From Nitrospinota bacterium (lineage in GTDB: Bacteria; Nitrospinota; Nitrospinia; Nitrospinales; Nitrospinaceae): a stretch of DNA of 6,582 bases. Below, one piece after another: positions 6,188 through 6,582 of the stretch. The position numbers were made by a program, and so were the translations under genes. Position 1 is the first letter of the stretch. The number at the start of each line of letters is the position of its first letter. Location of the stretch: NCBI GenBank assembly GCA_027298165.1, contig JAPUGN010000014.1, positions 1 through 6,582 of the forward strand, written 5' to 3'. Below the pieces are notes generated by a model. The model ran no database searches and had not been told where the DNA came from. It saw only the letters and a list, made by a program, of their open reading frames with translations.

Positions 6188-6201
6188 TGGTAAATTTACC
6201 A
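6188..6201. promoter_or_regulatory. Perfect 14-bp palindrome, possible operator
   Basis: TGGTAAATTTACCA reads identically on both strands. It lies between the predicted -10 element (6224-6229) and the ATG of the HD-GYP gene, at roughly +16 to +29 of the predicted transcript, a place where a dimeric repressor could act as a block. The binding protein is unknown. Confidence 0.4.
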
Positions 6202-6223
6202 AGAAACTCTATGTGTAGGTAGC

Positions 6224-6252
6224 AGATTAGTCTAGAAAAGCCCCGCCGTCAA
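6224..6252 (-). promoter_or_regulatory. Candidate sigma-70 promoter for the HD-GYP gene
   Basis: On the minus strand: TTGACG (+ strand 6247-6252, 5 of 6), 17-base spacer, TAATCT (+ strand 6224-6229, 3 of 6). Transcription would begin near 6217 and leave a leader of about 87 bases before ATG 6130. The -10 match is weak. Confidence 0.35.
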
Positions 6253-6268
6253 TGCCTTCAGCATTAGT

Positions 6269-6298
6269 TCAATAAACTCAGTAGCTTATATTTATTGA
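6269..6298. repeat. 8-bp inverted repeat (TCAATAAA / TTTATTGA)
   Basis: TCAATAAA (6269-6276) and TTTATTGA (6291-6298) are exact reverse complements separated by 14 bases. It lies upstream of the predicted -35 of the HD-GYP promoter, so it could be an activator site with two half-sites; AT-rich composition makes chance occurrence possible. Confidence 0.3.
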
Positions 6299-6426
6299 CC
6301 CTTTAGGGCAACTTTGACGTTTGGTCGTGTTTCAAGAACCACCTTTAAAAAAGTAATTTTGGAGGGGGAGGCGTTGTCGCAGGGCGATCCTAATAATTAG
6401 CTGTTTTAACGGGTTTTTACCCGGTT

Positions 6427-6582
6427 TTAGGAGGTAAATTTGAGGAAAAGGCTTTTAACTTTTCGATAATTATTGACTACAAATGCTTCCAAGGCGGACC
6501 GCAAGTAGGATCGGATATCAAACAATTGATCGTGGGTTTCCTTGAGCAGTTTCGGAATCTCCAGTTTTTCAGGGCATTTGGG
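6427..6582 (-). CDS. C-terminal end of an unrecognised gene (51 residues, partial)
   Basis: On the minus strand the frame is open from the window edge to TAA at 6427-6429 and encodes PKCPEKLEIPKLL, then KETHDQLFDIRSYLRSALEA, then FVVNNYRKVKSLFLKFTS. The composition is protein-like: two amphipathic helices and a basic C-terminus. The other frames over the same bases contain stops. The gene lies on the same strand as the HD-GYP gene and upstream of it, but 296 bases separate them and the downstream gene has its own promoter candidate, so a shared operon is unlikely. I do not recognise the family; the visible part is too short for an assignment. Confidence 0.6.
   Translation of the reverse strand, partial: PKCPEKLEIPKLLKETHDQLFDIRSYLRSALEAFVVNNYRKVKSLFLKFTS

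Larger units (their letters stand above)
6131..6426. other. AT-rich regulatory intergenic region, no gene seen
   Basis: These 296 bases are clearly AT-richer than the flanking HD-GYP gene and have no supported open frame or tRNA-like fold. They contain a sigma-70-like promoter directed at the HD-GYP gene (6224-6252), a 14-bp palindrome (6188-6201), an 8-bp inverted repeat (6269-6298) and a weak hairpin just past the stop of the last gene (6408-6427). Confidence 0.6.

Noticed and set aside
6408..6427. Hairpin GGG...CCC with a bulge after the stop of the last gene
   Set aside because: The stem is only four continuous pairs plus two after a bulge, and on the transcribed (minus) strand no T-run follows; too weak to call as a terminator.

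Overview
The window carries three complete protein genes, two gene ends cut by the window edges, and one repeat-rich accessory stretch that includes a decayed gene fragment. Base composition is moderately GC-rich in the long genes and clearly AT-richer in the first ~230 bases and in the last ~450 bases. Gene content (a stand-alone protein built from PCP-reductase-type domains, a membrane-bound spermidine-synthase-like protein with a TPR tail, an orphan HD-GYP response regulator) together with dense interspersed palindromic repeats fits a free-living Gram-negative bacterium. Nitrospinota, Nitrospirota or Desulfobacterota-like lineages are my best guess. This is an inference from gene types, not from a marker gene.

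Layout. Bases 1-228 (+) are the 3' end of an unrecognised, AT-rich gene. Bases 229-776 hold no intact gene. They contain two copies of a CCCCCTT/AAGGGGG hairpin repeat, a minus-strand fragment nearly identical to the 3' end of the next gene, two elements of the widespread GTCAT-type interspersed repeat class, a two-copy 18-bp direct repeat, an 11-bp-stem palindrome and a short hairpin. Bases 777-1628 (-) encode a 283-residue protein with three PCP_red-like repeats. It is divergent from the large gene at 1756-4986 (+). Their 127-bp intergenic region contains a promoter candidate for each gene, and the predicted transcripts would overlap slightly. The large gene encodes a 1076-residue membrane protein in three parts: an internally duplicated membrane region, a SAM-dependent spermidine-synthase-like domain and a C-terminal TPR array. 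It converges, 25 bases apart, with the minus-strand gene at 5012-6130, a response regulator with a C-terminal HD-GYP cyclic-di-GMP phosphodiesterase domain. Upstream of that gene lies an AT-rich 296-bp region with a sigma-70-like promoter and a perfect 14-bp palindrome. The window closes with the C-terminal 51 codons of another minus-strand gene (6427-6582).

How the genes work together: no shared pathway can be demonstrated. The divergent pair may be co-regulated because of the shared promoter region. The HD-GYP regulator is a separate transcription unit that probably links a two-component signal to c-di-GMP breakdown. The most unusual items are the triple-PCP_red protein with its decayed paralogue, and the membrane/spermidine-synthase/TPR fusion whose canonical aminopropyltransferase acidic motif is replaced by Glu-Pro-Pro-Pro-Pro.
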